This document shows positions 1 through 8,742 of a stretch of 64,000 bases of DNA, piece after piece. Each line of letters starts with the position of its first letter. Position 1 is the stretch's first letter. The translations under genes were made by a program, and so were the position numbers. Under the pieces are notes generated by a model that saw only the letters and a list, made by a program, of their open reading frames with translations, was not told the DNA's origin and made no database searches. The DNA comes from Staphylococcus muscae (GTDB lineage: Bacteria; Bacillota; Bacilli; Staphylococcales; Staphylococcaceae), in the NCBI RefSeq assembly GCF_003019275.1, contig NZ_CP027848.1, positions 496,001-560,000 of the forward strand, read 5' to 3'.

Positions 1-446
1 TCACTGGTATAGATTTATTGAAGCTTCAACTTAAAGTTGCGATGGGAGACGTGTTACCATATAAGCAGGAAGATGTTTGTATTAATGGACACGCGATGGA
101 ATTTCGTATAAATGCAGAAAATCCGTACAAAAATTTCATGCCATCTCCCGGTACGATTACACAATATTTAACCCCCGGTGGCTATGGCGTGAGAATTGAC
201 TCGGCTTGTTATATGAATTATGCAATTCCACCGTATTATGACTCAATGGTAGCTAAACTTATTATTCATGGAGAGACACGAGAAGAAGTACTTCAGACAA
301 GTATACGTGCGCTCAATGAGTTTGTCATTATGGGTATTGATACAACGGTTCCTTTCCATATTCGTCTACTGCAACATCCCGTATTCCGAAGTGGCAAATA
401 TAATACAAAATTTTTAGATATTCATGATGTGATGAAGGAAGATTAA
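1..446 (+). CDS. accC: Biotin carboxylase subunit of acetyl-CoA carboxylase, C-terminal part
   Basis: This is the 3' end of a gene cut by the window edge; the reading frame is open from base 3 and about 147 residues are visible. The sequence matches the end of the ATP-grasp biotin carboxylase: a GIDL segment, the AMEFRINAENP stretch that carries the conserved Glu/Arg/Asn active-site residues, and the C-terminal biotin carboxylase domain ending near HDVMKED. The enzyme carboxylates the biotin on AccB using ATP and bicarbonate, the first step of fatty-acid synthesis. The apparent TTG start at base 18 is only an artefact of truncation. yqhY follows after 23 bases, as in other Bacillales, so the two are probably co-transcribed. 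Confidence 0.93.
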   Translation, partial: TGIDLLKLQLKVAMGDVLPYKQEDVCINGHAMEFRINAENPYKNFMPSPGTITQYLTPGGYGVRIDSACYMNYAIPPYYDSMVAKLIIHGETREEVLQTSIRALNEFVIMGIDTTVPFHIRLLQHPVFRSGKYNTKFLDIHDVMKED

Positions 447-469
447 TAAAGAAATCGGAGGTTTAATCA

Positions 470-841
470 ATGACAAAATCAATAGAAAATTACAATCCGA
501 ATCTCGGTAATGTGGAAATTGTACCAGAAGTCATCTCAGTAATCGCAAGCATTGCGGCGTCGGAAATTAAAGGTGTACAAGGTATGTTTTCAGATAAGAA
601 AAATTCAACTTTAGAACGACTTGGCCGTAAAAATTTAAGCAAAGGTGTAAAAATAGAAACATCTGAAAATGAAATTATTATTAACGTCTATTGTTCATTA
701 AAATATGGTGTTAAAATTTCTGATACTGCGCTAAAAGTTCAAGAATCAATTCATAACGCAATTAAAACAATGACAGCATTAACACCTAAACAAGTCAATG
801 TACACATAACACACATTGATATGGGAAAACCTAAAAGCTAA
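470..841 (+). CDS. yqhY: Asp23/Gls24 family protein YqhY
   Basis: A 123-residue protein of the Asp23 (DUF322) family. Typical features are the N-terminal [25 protein letters not shown] segment (split here over residues 9-33) and the VNVHITHI strand near the C-terminus. The start is well supported by a GGAGG eight bases upstream of the ATG. The gene lies directly downstream of accC and upstream of nusB, the usual place of yqhY in Bacillales. Family knowledge links YqhY to balancing acetyl-CoA carboxylase activity, because its loss in Bacillus subtilis selects for acc mutations; its biochemical action is not known. It is not Asp23 itself, which lies in a different operon. Confidence 0.88.
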   Translation: MTKSIENYNPNLGNVEIVPEVISVIASIAASEIKGVQGMFSDKKNSTLERLGRKNLSKGVKIETSENEIIINVYCSLKYGVKISDTALKVQESIHNAIKTMTALTPKQVNVHITHIDMGKPKS

Positions 842-864
842 TATCGACAGAATGGAGCATTAAC

Positions 865-1251
865 ATGAGTAGAAAACAAGCGAGAAGCCAGGCATTCCAA
901 ACTTTATTTCAACTAGAAATGAAAAATTCCGATTTAACCATTGAAGAAGCGATTAGCTTTATCAAAGATGACTATCCAGATCTCGATTTCGACTTTATTC
1001 AATGGCTTGTTTCTGGCGTGAAAGATTATGAGCCTGTTTTAGATGACAAAATTTCACCACATCTCAATGGCTGGACAATTCCGCGCTTACTTAAATCTGA
1101 TCGTATTATTTTAAGAATGGCTACTTTTGAGTTGCTTCACAGTGAAACACCGCCTAAAGTGATTATCAACGAAGCAGTAGAGCTCACAAAGCAATTCTCT
1201 GATGACGATCACCATAAGTTTGTCAATGGTGTATTAAGTAATATTAACTAA
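865..1251 (+). CDS. nusB: Transcription antitermination protein NusB
   Basis: A 128-residue all-helical protein of normal NusB length. The opening [17 protein letters not shown] is the arginine-rich RNA-binding helix typical of the family, and the C-terminal [26 protein letters not shown] block is the conserved second half (residues about 98-124). NusB with NusE (S10) binds boxA in rRNA leader transcripts and prevents premature Rho-dependent termination. A GGAG eight bases before the ATG supports the start. It lies 23 bases after yqhY and 14 bases before xseA, in one apparent operon. Confidence 0.95.
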   Translation: MSRKQARSQAFQTLFQLEMKNSDLTIEEAISFIKDDYPDLDFDFIQWLVSGVKDYEPVLDDKISPHLNGWTIPRLLKSDRIILRMATFELLHSETPPKVIINEAVELTKQFSDDDHHKFVNGVLSNIN

Positions 1252-1265
1252 GATAGAGTGATATC

Positions 1266-2609
1266 ATGGAAAAATATTTAACGGTCTCAGCATTAACCAA
1301 ATATATAAAATACAAGTTTGATCAGGATCCTCATCTGCAATCCGTGTTGATAAAAGGGGAACTATCTAACTTCAAACGTCACAGTAGTGGACATCTTTAT
1401 TTTGCGTTAAAAGATGAGAATAGTGTGATTAGTGCAATGATGTTCAAAGCTGTCGCAAATCAACTCGACTTTGATCCCAAAGAAGGAGACCAAGTCATCG
1501 TTGAAGCGCGTGTTTCAGTCTATGAACGCCGAGGCAGTTATCAGATTTACGTAAATAAGATGCAATTGGATGGCGTAGGAAATCTGTATCAAAAGTATGA
1601 ACAGTTGAGAAAGCAATTAGTAAAAGAAGGTTATTTTGACGCAGCACATAAAAAACCGATACCACAATATCCAAAAAAAATTGCAATTATTACAGCTAGT
1701 ACAGGGGCAGCGATACGAGATATTTTAAATACATTACAAAGTCGATATCCACTCGTTGAACCAGTTAAAATTAGTGCACTTGTTCAGGGTACACATGCGG
1801 CTGAAGATATTGTTGATAAGTTGAAGTATGCGGATTCGTTAGATGTTGATACGATTATTGTCGGTCGTGGTGGTGGTTCAATTGAAGATTTATGGAGTTT
1901 TAATGAAGAAATTGTCGTAAAGGCCATATTCGATTGTAAAACGCCTGTCATTTCAGCTGTTGGACATGAGACAGACACGACACTCAGCGACTATGCTGCA
2001 GATGTTCGTGCAGCCACACCAACACAAGCAGCTATGATTGCAACACCGGATCAGCAGGAGCTCTATCAATTACTAGAAAAAAGTCAAAATTATTTACAAC
2101 GTTATATCAACCAATATTTAAAACATGCGAGACAGTCATTAGCACGATATCAAGATTATTACAAATTCAAACAACCCACACTGCTCTATGAACAACATAT
2201 TCAAAAACGAGATGATTTGGATCGCACGCTTCATAATGCAATGGATAATATCATCCAGAAACAACAACAACGCCTAAAGCTCATAGAACAACGTTTTTAT
2301 GTACGCCATTTACACGATGCAATTAAACGTGATCAACAAACAGTGAGTCAAACGCAAGAAAAACTCCATCGTGAAATGAAAAAGTTCATCACTCAAAAAC
2401 GTCAATTGCTTGTTCAACAAATCACTTCGCTTGATAACTTAAGTCCAACTCGAACAATGTTACGTGGTTACTCTATCATCAAAAAAGAAGGAGACGTCGT
2501 AACAAGTAGTCATGATTTAACAACAGGCGCACAAATCGAAATTACAATGAAAGATGGCCAGGTGGACGCCATTATTGAAAGGGTAAGGTGTGAAGATGAC
2601 AACAGATAA
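1266..2609 (+). CDS. xseA: Exodeoxyribonuclease VII large subunit
   Basis: A 447-residue protein of standard length. It has an N-terminal OB-fold (about residues 1-100, containing [20 protein letters not shown]), the catalytic core with [16 protein letters not shown] from about residue 200 and the following [19 protein letters not shown] segment, then a long coiled coil (about 255-400) and a small C-terminal beta region. With many copies of XseB it degrades single-stranded DNA to oligonucleotides in both directions without metal ions. The last 14 bases overlap the start of xseB, so the two subunits are translationally coupled. The ribosome-binding site before the ATG is weak (GAGTG). Confidence 0.96.
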   Translation: MEKYLTVSALTKYIKYKFDQDPHLQSVLIKGELSNFKRHSSGHLYFALKDENSVISAMMFKAVANQLDFDPKEGDQVIVEARVSVYERRGSYQIYVNKMQLDGVGNLYQKYEQLRKQLVKEGYFDAAHKKPIPQYPKKIAIITASTGAAIRDILNTLQSRYPLVEPVKISALVQGTHAAEDIVDKLKYADSLDVDTIIVGRGGGSIEDLWSFNEEIVVKAIFDCKTPVISAVGHETDTTLSDYAADVRAATPTQAAMIATPDQQELYQLLEKSQNYLQRYINQYLKHARQSLARYQDYYKFKQPTLLYEQHIQKRDDLDRTLHNAMDNIIQKQQQRLKLIEQRFYVRHLHDAIKRDQQTVSQTQEKLHREMKKFITQKRQLLVQQITSLDNLSPTRTMLRGYSIIKKEGDVVTSSHDLTTGAQIEITMKDGQVDAIIERVRCEDDNR

Positions 2610-2820
2610 CCAATCGTTTGAAACAATGATGCATGAATTAGAAAATATCGTAAAACAATTGGATAATGATACGGTTTCTTTAGAAGAATCACTTGCTCTC
2701 TACCAAAAGGGTATGGCATTGTCAAAAGCATGCGAAAAAACTTTAAAAGAAGCTGAGAATAAAGTGTCAAAATTAATTGAAGATGAGGCTGATGATACAA
2801 ATGAATCAAAGTCTGAATAA
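2596..2820 (+). CDS. xseB: Exodeoxyribonuclease VII small subunit
   Basis: A 74-residue helical protein with the family signature [17 protein letters not shown] followed by [14 protein letters not shown]. It binds the coiled coil of XseA and is needed for ExoVII activity. I chose the ATG at 2596 because it gives the MT..QSFE start seen in staphylococcal XseB and has AAGGTG five bases upstream; a GTG at 2590 would add only two residues. It overlaps the end of xseA by 14 bases and the start of ispA by 20 bases, so the three genes form a tightly coupled unit. Confidence 0.93.
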   Translation: MTTDNQSFETMMHELENIVKQLDNDTVSLEESLALYQKGMALSKACEKTLKEAENKVSKLIEDEADDTNESKSE

Positions 2821-3682
2821 ATTATTAGCAACTTTTAATGACACGCTGATGGCAAGTATAGAAGCGTCAAAATTGAATACAGACCTTGAACAGAGTATGC
2901 TCTATTCTTTAGAAGCTGGTGGCAAACGCGTACGACCTCTTTTACTTTTAGCAACGTTAAATATGCTTCAACCTAATCAATATGAAAAAGGCATGCAGAC
3001 AGCCGTTGCACTTGAAATGATTCATACGTATTCATTAATTCATGATGATCTGCCTGCAATGGATAACGACGATTTACGTCGTGGTAAACCAACCAATCAT
3101 AAAGTATATGGAGAATGGTTGGCAATTCTTGCTGGTGATGCTCTGTTAACGAAAGCTTTTGAATGTGTAAGTAACGATCATTCACTAACAGCGGAAACAC
3201 GTGTAGCATTAATCTCATCATTAAGCGATGCAAGTGGACACCGTGGTATGGTTGGTGGGCAAACTTTAGATATGCAAAGTGAATCCCTAGACGTTCCACT
3301 CTCCGTTCTTGAACAAATTCATCTTCATAAAACAGGTGCGCTTATCCGTTTCGCGGTACATGCTGCAACAATCATTGCAAACACAAATGAAAATGAACAA
3401 CAACAATTGCTTCAGTTCGCCAATCACTTAGGTATCATTTTTCAAATCAAAGATGACTTGCTTGATCAGTATGGGACGACTGAAGCATTAGGTAAACAAA
3501 CAGGCAGTGATGATGCAAATAATAAATCAACGTATGTAACATTGTTAGGTCGTGCTGAAGCCGAAACAATTCTCGCACGCCATGTTGCTGACGCAGAGGA
3601 AATATTAGCTGTCCTGTCTCAAAAATATAACACAACAGACCTTGATTATTTATTAAAGCTTTTTTATCAACGTCAAAATTAA
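2801..3682 (+). CDS. ispA: Farnesyl diphosphate synthase (geranyltranstransferase)
   Basis: A trans-prenyltransferase of about 293 residues. The first aspartate-rich motif is [11 protein letters not shown] (residues 81-91), the second is DDLLD (218-222), and [11 protein letters not shown] near residue 42 binds isopentenyl diphosphate. It condenses IPP with DMAPP and GPP to give farnesyl diphosphate for undecaprenyl, menaquinone and pigment synthesis. The start is uncertain: ATG 2801 gives the MNQ..NKL beginning expected from relatives, while ATG 2792 lies just four bases after GAGG. The gene overlaps xseB and is followed by dxs, which makes the first precursor of its substrates. Confidence 0.94.
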   Translation: MNQSLNKLLATFNDTLMASIEASKLNTDLEQSMLYSLEAGGKRVRPLLLLATLNMLQPNQYEKGMQTAVALEMIHTYSLIHDDLPAMDNDDLRRGKPTNHKVYGEWLAILAGDALLTKAFECVSNDHSLTAETRVALISSLSDASGHRGMVGGQTLDMQSESLDVPLSVLEQIHLHKTGALIRFAVHAATIIANTNENEQQQLLQFANHLGIIFQIKDDLLDQYGTTEALGKQTGSDDANNKSTYVTLLGRAEAETILARHVADAEEILAVLSQKYNTTDLDYLLKLFYQRQN

Positions 3683-3710
3683 TTTGTTTCTATCTCGACA
3701 GATCAATGGG

Positions 3711-3719
3711 TGTTATAAT
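3711..3719 (+). promoter_or_regulatory. Extended -10 promoter element before dxs
   Basis: TGTTATAAT at 3711-3719 is a perfect extended -10 (TGN plus TATAAT) in the 69-base gap between ispA and dxs. No convincing TTGACA lies at the right spacing, which is tolerable for an extended -10 promoter. It implies dxs can be transcribed apart from the xseA-xseB-ispA unit. This is inferred from sequence only. Confidence 0.5.
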
Positions 3720-3751
3720 CGAAAGAGACAAAGATAAAGGGTGATATAAAT

Positions 3752-5620
3752 ATGGATATACGAACGATAAAGGATCCGTCATTCTTAAAAAGTCTTTCTG
3801 TACAAGAACTTGAAACACTGAGCCATGATATACGTCAATTTCTCATAGAGACTTGCTCTGTAACTGGTGGGCATATTGGAGCAAATCTCGGTGTTGTAGA
3901 ATTAACAATAGCATTACATAAACACTACCAAAGTCCGATTGATAAAATCATTTGGGATGTTGGTCATCAAAGTTACATCCATAAAATATTGACAGGGCGC
4001 GCAAATCAATTTGATACATTAAGACAATATAAAGGATTATGCGGTTTTCCAAAATTAAGAGAGTCAGAGCACGATGTATGGGAAGCAGGTCATAGTTCCA
4101 CATCGCTCTCAGCTGCAATGGGGATGGCAAAAGCGAGAGATATTTTAGGGCATTCTAATCATATCGTACCAATTATAGGTGATGGGGCACTTACTGGTGG
4201 AATGGCATTAGAAGCTTTAAATAGTATTGGTCATGATCGTACAAATATGACTATCATTTTAAATGATAACGAAATGAGTATTGCGCCGAATGTTGGTGCT
4301 ATGCACAATATGTTAGGTCGTATTCGAATGAACCAAGGATATAACCGTCTGAAAGTTGATGCAGAGACTGTTCTCAGTCGATTGCCTGGGGGAAGTCGAC
4401 TACGAGAATCAGCAGATAGACTTAAAGATAGTTTGAAATATCTCGTTGTAGATGGTGCATTTTTTGAAGAATTAGGTATCCGTTATATCGGACCTGTTGA
4501 TGGTCACAACTATGAAGAGTTAGAGCATGCACTTAAGACTGCTGATTCCATTGACAAGCCTGTGCTCATTCATGTTGTGACAAAGAAGGGAAAAGGCTAT
4601 CATCCCGCAGAAAATGATAAGATCGGTACATGGCATGGCCTTGGACCTTATAAACTTGATACAGGTGAACAGATTAAAGGGCAGCCAAAAGGGCCTTCTT
4701 GGAGCCAACTTATGTCAGATGAAATCTTATCATATGCACGTGAAGACGAGCGAGTTGTTGCAATAACACCTGCGATGCCAGTCGGTTCAAAACTAACAAA
4801 GTTTCAATCTGAGTTACCCGAACAATTTTTTGATGTCGGTATTGCCGAGCAACATGCGGTCACTATGGCTGCTGGATTAGCAATGGAAGGTATGCGTCCA
4901 TATGTTGCCATCTATTCAACATTCTTGCAGCGTGCATACGACCAAGTACTACACGATGTGGATCGTCAAAAACTAAATGTGATATTTGGTATTGATCGCT
5001 CTGGACTCGTCGGTGCTGATGGTGAAACACATCAAGGTGTATTTGACATCGGATTTTTGACACAATTTCCAAATATGGTTGTAATGATGCCAAAAGATGA
5101 AAATGAAGCGAAGGACATGGTCTATACAGCGATGGAATATCAAGATGGTCCAATCGCAATTAGATATCCTCGTGGAAATGGTCTGGGCGTTGAAATTCAA
5201 GATGAACGTAACGCATTGCCAATTGGCCGTTGGGAAAAACTAAGCAACGGTACAGATGTCGCACTTATCGCTTATGGTCCAACGGTGGAAACAATCAAAC
5301 AAGTAGCTGCATCACTTGAAGCAAACAATATCAATGCGACAGTGATCAATGCTCGCTACATTAAACCAATGGATACAGAGATGTTACATGAACTTGGTAA
5401 CGCCAATATACCAATTGTTACTGTGGAAGAAAACATGCTAAACGGTGGCTTAGGTAGTCAGGTTAGTAACTTCTTGACAGATCATGCGTATCGAAACAAA
5501 CTCAAACGTCTAGGTATAGATGATATCTATATTGAGCACGGCGATGTTGATCGCATTCTACAAGATATTGGATTAGACGCAACATCTATCGAACAATCAG
5601 TAAAAACGCTATTAAAATAA
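3752..5620 (+). CDS. dxs: 1-deoxy-D-xylulose-5-phosphate synthase
   Basis: A full-length (622 residues) DXP synthase. [17 protein letters not shown] lies near the N-terminus, the thiamine-diphosphate motif starts GDGALTGG at residue 143 and ends with NDNEMS near 171-176, and the catalytic glutamate is E366 in [28 protein letters not shown] and the C-terminal transketolase domain follow. It condenses pyruvate with glyceraldehyde-3-phosphate to start the MEP route to IPP/DMAPP. S. aureus and most staphylococci use mevalonate instead and have no dxs. Here it sits after ispA, as in Bacillus subtilis. No frameshift or missing active-site residue is visible. A GGTG-type ribosome site lies nine bases before the ATG. 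Confidence 0.97.
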   Translation: MDIRTIKDPSFLKSLSVQELETLSHDIRQFLIETCSVTGGHIGANLGVVELTIALHKHYQSPIDKIIWDVGHQSYIHKILTGRANQFDTLRQYKGLCGFPKLRESEHDVWEAGHSSTSLSAAMGMAKARDILGHSNHIVPIIGDGALTGGMALEALNSIGHDRTNMTIILNDNEMSIAPNVGAMHNMLGRIRMNQGYNRLKVDAETVLSRLPGGSRLRESADRLKDSLKYLVVDGAFFEELGIRYIGPVDGHNYEELEHALKTADSIDKPVLIHVVTKKGKGYHPAENDKIGTWHGLGPYKLDTGEQIKGQPKGPSWSQLMSDEILSYAREDERVVAITPAMPVGSKLTKFQSELPEQFFDVGIAEQHAVTMAAGLAMEGMRPYVAIYSTFLQRAYDQVLHDVDRQKLNVIFGIDRSGLVGADGETHQGVFDIGFLTQFPNMVVMMPKDENEAKDMVYTAMEYQDGPIAIRYPRGNGLGVEIQDERNALPIGRWEKLSNGTDVALIAYGPTVETIKQVAASLEANNINATVINARYIKPMDTEMLHELGNANIPIVTVEENMLNGGLGSQVSNFLTDHAYRNKLKRLGIDDIYIEHGDVDRILQDIGLDATSIEQSVKTLLK

Positions 5621-5633
5621 TTGATGCTTAAGC

Positions 5634-5672
5634 AGAGGTTGAGACATTTATAATGTCCGGCCTCTCTTTTCT
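5634..5672 (+). terminator. Rho-independent terminator after dxs
   Basis: AGAGG (5634-5638) pairs with CCTCT (5661-5665), an inner GACAT/ATGTC stem extends it, and a T-rich run follows. The segment also resembles the GGGCTGAGACAT-type intergenic repeat seen elsewhere in the window. Confidence 0.7.
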
Positions 5673-6003
5673 AATTGACCTTATCAATCGTGATAAAATA
5701 CGAATCACTTTATCAACACTGGATTTCACAAGTATCAAGTTCTAACCATTATATGTGAATAAAATTAGAACTTTAAAAATAATAAATAGGGCTGTGTGAT
5801 TCGACTCTTATCATGGTGTAAGCTTTACTAGGAATGTGTATGCTATATATTAAAAACCGTAAAAATCATATAGATATTAATTTGTGGAATGGAATGGAAT
5901 GGGCTGAGACATAACAAATTGGTATACTTGGCACCTTCAAAAAAAGATGAACATGTATTATATCACTATGACATAATAAAAGAGATTTTTAATTTATAAT
6001 AGG
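5673..6003. other. AT-rich gene-free stretch between dxs and argR
   Basis: No open reading frame with a credible ribosome site is visible on either strand. It holds three tandem GGAAT copies near 5887-5900, a second GGGCTGAGACATAAC repeat at 5901-5915, and a CTTGGCACCT segment (5927-5936) that can pair with AGGCGCCAAG at 6001-6010. Confidence 0.5.
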
Positions 6004-6040
6004 CGCCAAGCTTTAGATAGGATGATTCTAAAGCTTGGTG
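6004..6040. terminator. Strong 14-bp hairpin upstream of argR
   Basis: CGCCAAGCTTTAGA (6004-6017) pairs with TCTAAAGCTTGGTG (6027-6040) with one G-U pair and a nine-base loop; TTCTATCTT follows. It could end a short plus-strand transcript from the 5.7-6.0 kb region or act as the end of an unrecognised small RNA. The T-tract is poor, so function is uncertain. Confidence 0.45.
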
Positions 6041-6109
6041 TTCTATCTTGAGTCATTACTTTTAAAACGCCAGACAGTATGATAATCACTCAAGTTGTGC
6101 TAAAATCGT

Positions 6110-6123
6110 TGTATAAATATTCG
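6110..6123. promoter_or_regulatory. Candidate ARG box overlapping the argR promoter
   Basis: TGTATAAATATTCG matches the TGAATWWWWATTCA half-site core of bacterial ARG boxes at 12 of 14 positions. It covers the TATAAAT that is the likely -10 element and ends 16 bases before the argR ATG. This would fit autoregulation by ArgR; it is an inference from motif and position. Confidence 0.5.
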
Positions 6124-6139
6124 TTACGAGGTGCATATT

Positions 6140-6592
6140 ATGCCTAAAAAATCAGTAAGACACATAAAAATAAGAGAAATTATTTCGAATGAACAAATAG
6201 AGACACAAGATGAACTCGTAAAACGATTGAATCATTTTGACATGAATGTCACACAAGCAACGGTATCACGTGACATTAAAGAGCTACAACTTATAAAAGT
6301 GCCAACGCCAACAGGAGAATATATATATAGCTTGCCAAATGACCGTCGTTACCACCCGCTTGAAAAACTTGGACGTTACTTGATGGATTCATTTGTAAAA
6401 ATTGATGGCACCGATAATTTACTCGTATTGAAAACTCTACCAGGTAATGCCCAATCAATCGGTGCTATTTTAGACCAAATTGATTGGGAAGAAGTGCTCG
6501 GCACGATTTGTGGTGATGATACATGTCTCATCATTTGTCGCAGTAAACAAGATGCAGAAACGATAAAGACGCAAATATTCAATATGTTATAA
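6140..6592 (+). CDS. argR: Arginine repressor ArgR (AhrC)
   Basis: A 150-residue regulator nearly identical to the S. aureus ArgR I know. The N-terminal winged helix (about 1-70) contains [18 protein letters not shown]. The C-terminal oligomerisation and arginine-binding domain contains [14 protein letters not shown] and [15 protein letters not shown]. It forms arginine-bound hexamers that repress arginine biosynthesis and activate catabolism. ATG 6140 is chosen over the GTG at 6131 because it gives the conserved MPKKSVRH start with AGGTG six bases upstream. A candidate ARG box overlaps its promoter. recN follows after 13 bases, so both may share a transcript. Confidence 0.96.
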   Translation: MPKKSVRHIKIREIISNEQIETQDELVKRLNHFDMNVTQATVSRDIKELQLIKVPTPTGEYIYSLPNDRRYHPLEKLGRYLMDSFVKIDGTDNLLVLKTLPGNAQSIGAILDQIDWEEVLGTICGDDTCLIICRSKQDAETIKTQIFNML

Positions 6593-6605
6593 GGATGAGA
6601 TACAC

Positions 6606-8282
6606 ATGTTACAAAGTCTATCAATCAAACAATTTGCAATTATTGATGAACTTGAAATTCAGTTTTCTGATGGCTTAACAGTACTGAGTGGTGAAACTGG
6701 TGCAGGTAAATCGATTATTATCGATGCAATCGGACAACTTATCGGTATGCGTGCATCTTCAGATTTTGTACGTCATGGTGAGAAGAAAGCAATAATTGAA
6801 GGGCTATTTGATATCGATAATGCGAAAGAAGCCGTTCATATGTTGAGTAAATTAGGTATTGATATTAATGAAGATTTTTTAATCGTGAAGCGTGAAATAT
6901 TTAATTCTGGAAAAAGCATCTGCCGAATCAATAATCAAACAGTAACATTGCATGATTTACGACAAGTAATGCAAGAGTTGCTTGATATACATGGACAGCA
7001 TGAAACCCAAGCGTTACTTAAGCAAAAATATCATGTAGAGCTACTTGATAAATATGCAGATGGCGCCTATCATGATGCATTGACAACTTATCAAGATACG
7101 TTCGAAACACATCGTCAAAAATTGGCTGAGTTGTCAGAATTAGAATCTGCTGACCAAGCGCTCTTACAACGTTTAGACTTGATGAAGTTTCAATATGAAG
7201 AATTGAAAGAAGCGAAACTGCAAGAGGATGAGGTTACGCAATTAGAAGTCGATATTAAACGTATTCAAAATTCAGAACAATTGAGTCTTGCATTGAATAA
7301 TGCTTATGTCACATTAACGGATGAACATGCCATCACAGACCGTCTATATGAACTCAGTACACAATTACAAAATATTGATCAAATATTGCCTGATACTTAC
7401 GCGACACTTAAAGAACAAGTTGATCAATTCTACTATTTGTTAGAAGATACAAAACATCAACTCTATGACGAAATGAATCAGAACGAGTTTGATGAACAGA
7501 TGTTGAACGAACTTGAATCACGCATGAATTTATTAAATAATTTAAAACGTAAATATGGCAAAGATATTCCTGAATTAATCACGTATCAATCAAAATTAGA
7601 AGATGAAATTAATAAAATAGAGAATTATGAAGAATCAACAGCACAATTGCGTGCAGATATTCAACTATTATCAGAGAAACTTATGGCTGACGGTAAAAAA
7701 TTATCACATGAGCGACGTCAAGTTGCACGAACGTTGCGTGACCATATTGTACGAGAAATTCAAAACTTACAAATGAAAGACGCTAACTTAGAAATATCTT
7801 TCAAACCATATGATAAACCACAAAAAGATGGTATTGAACATATTGAGTTCTTAATTAGTCCTAACAAAGGGGAACCGCTCAAAAGTTTAAACAAGATTGC
7901 AAGTGGTGGAGAATTGTCACGTATTATGCTGGCATTAAAGAGTATTTTTGTCCGTTCTCGTGGACAAACAGCAATCCTTTTTGATGAAGTGGATTCGGGC
8001 GTCTCAGGTCAAGCTGCGCAAAAGATGGCTGAAAAAATGAAACAGATTGCTTCAGTTATTCAAGTTATCTGTATATCTCACTTGCCACAAGTTGCTTCAA
8101 TGAGTGACCATCATCTTTACATTTCAAAACATGAAAAAGATGATAGGACCACAACATCTGTACAAGAGGTGACAGGCGATGATCGTATAGAGGAAGTCGC
8201 ACGAATGATTTCAGGTGCGGCAGTGACCGATTTAACAAAACAAAGCGCCAAAGAAATGATTGAACATAACCATACAGTTTAA
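6606..8282 (+). CDS. recN: DNA repair protein RecN
   Basis: A 558-residue SMC-like ATPase. The Walker A GETGAGKS is at residues 29-36. A long coiled coil (about 150-370) follows, and the C-terminal half carries the ABC signature region (KIASGGELSRIMLALK) and Walker B ILFDEVDSGVSGQAA. RecN gathers broken DNA ends and loads early at double-strand breaks before RecA. The length fits the family. It lies 13 bases downstream of argR, an arrangement conserved in Bacillales, and ends at a clear terminator. Confidence 0.96.
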   Translation: MLQSLSIKQFAIIDELEIQFSDGLTVLSGETGAGKSIIIDAIGQLIGMRASSDFVRHGEKKAIIEGLFDIDNAKEAVHMLSKLGIDINEDFLIVKREIFNSGKSICRINNQTVTLHDLRQVMQELLDIHGQHETQALLKQKYHVELLDKYADGAYHDALTTYQDTFETHRQKLAELSELESADQALLQRLDLMKFQYEELKEAKLQEDEVTQLEVDIKRIQNSEQLSLALNNAYVTLTDEHAITDRLYELSTQLQNIDQILPDTYATLKEQVDQFYYLLEDTKHQLYDEMNQNEFDEQMLNELESRMNLLNNLKRKYGKDIPELITYQSKLEDEINKIENYEESTAQLRADIQLLSEKLMADGKKLSHERRQVARTLRDHIVREIQNLQMKDANLEISFKPYDKPQKDGIEHIEFLISPNKGEPLKSLNKIASGGELSRIMLALKSIFVRSRGQTAILFDEVDSGVSGQAAQKMAEKMKQIASVIQVICISHLPQVASMSDHHLYISKHEKDDRTTTSVQEVTGDDRIEEVARMISGAAVTDLTKQSAKEMIEHNHTV

Positions 8283-8288
8283 AAAACA

Positions 8289-8330
8289 TAAATGAAGGAG
8301 CTGGGCCATAGTGTTCGGCTTCTTCATTTA
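8289..8330 (+). terminator. Terminator after recN
   Basis: TAAATGAAG (8289-8297) pairs with CTTCATTTA (8322-8330), enclosing a GAGCTGGGCCATAG segment that resembles the staphylococcal intergenic repeat. It closes the argR-recN unit. Confidence 0.65.
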
Positions 8331-8395
8331 TATTGTAAAAATAAAACTTCTAGTGCACTACAAAGATTATAAACAAAGATTTCTGTCCTACTCAA
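8298..8395. repeat. Degenerate staphylococcal intergenic repeat
   Basis: The segment opens with GAGCTGGGCCATAG and closes with ATTTCTGTCCTACTC (8371-8390 region). From memory these resemble the two ends of the common GGGACAGAAATG...CATTTCTGTCCCAC intergenic repeat of staphylococcal genomes. Copies at 5635, 5901 and 42152-42275 look related. Confidence 0.35.
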
Positions 8396-8742
8396 AAATT
8401 GATAATATCTCAATCCAACGCAAATAATTTTTTCTTTATTCTTATAAATCCTATAAAACATCATGATACTCATCATTTATTCAATAAATGTATAAAGTTA
8501 ATTCCTATCAACCATCTAGGATATTTCTTGTAAATTTATTTTAATAGAAGTATACTGAATCAATCGAGTTGCTTATTAAAAAGTAAATTTGAAAAGAATC
8601 GATACTTTAACGCTTAATGTAAAGCATCCCAGTCATATTGAACGAGCACTCGACTCTAAATAATAAAAGGACTGACGTTTGTATGATAAAACATAGGTTC
8701 ACATACAATTTTGTCACGACTTATCGTTAGGGGAGACATAGA
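8396..8742. other. Gene-free leader region of the bkd operon
   Basis: AT-rich, no credible gene. It should hold the promoter for lpdA-bkdA1-bkdA2-bkdB, but I see no strong consensus promoter. TTAACGCTTAA near 8610 and a weak CodY-like stretch near 8586 were considered and are not convincing. AGGGGAG ten bases before the ATG at 8743 is the lpdA ribosome site. Confidence 0.4.

Noticed and set aside
8586..8602. Possible CodY box upstream of lpdA
   Set aside because: Only about 10 of 15 positions match; in AT-rich sequence this is expected by chance.
8605..8625. Possible cre site (TTAACGCTTAA) upstream of lpdA
   Set aside because: The core CG with flanking A/T fits, but the conserved G and the outer positions do not.
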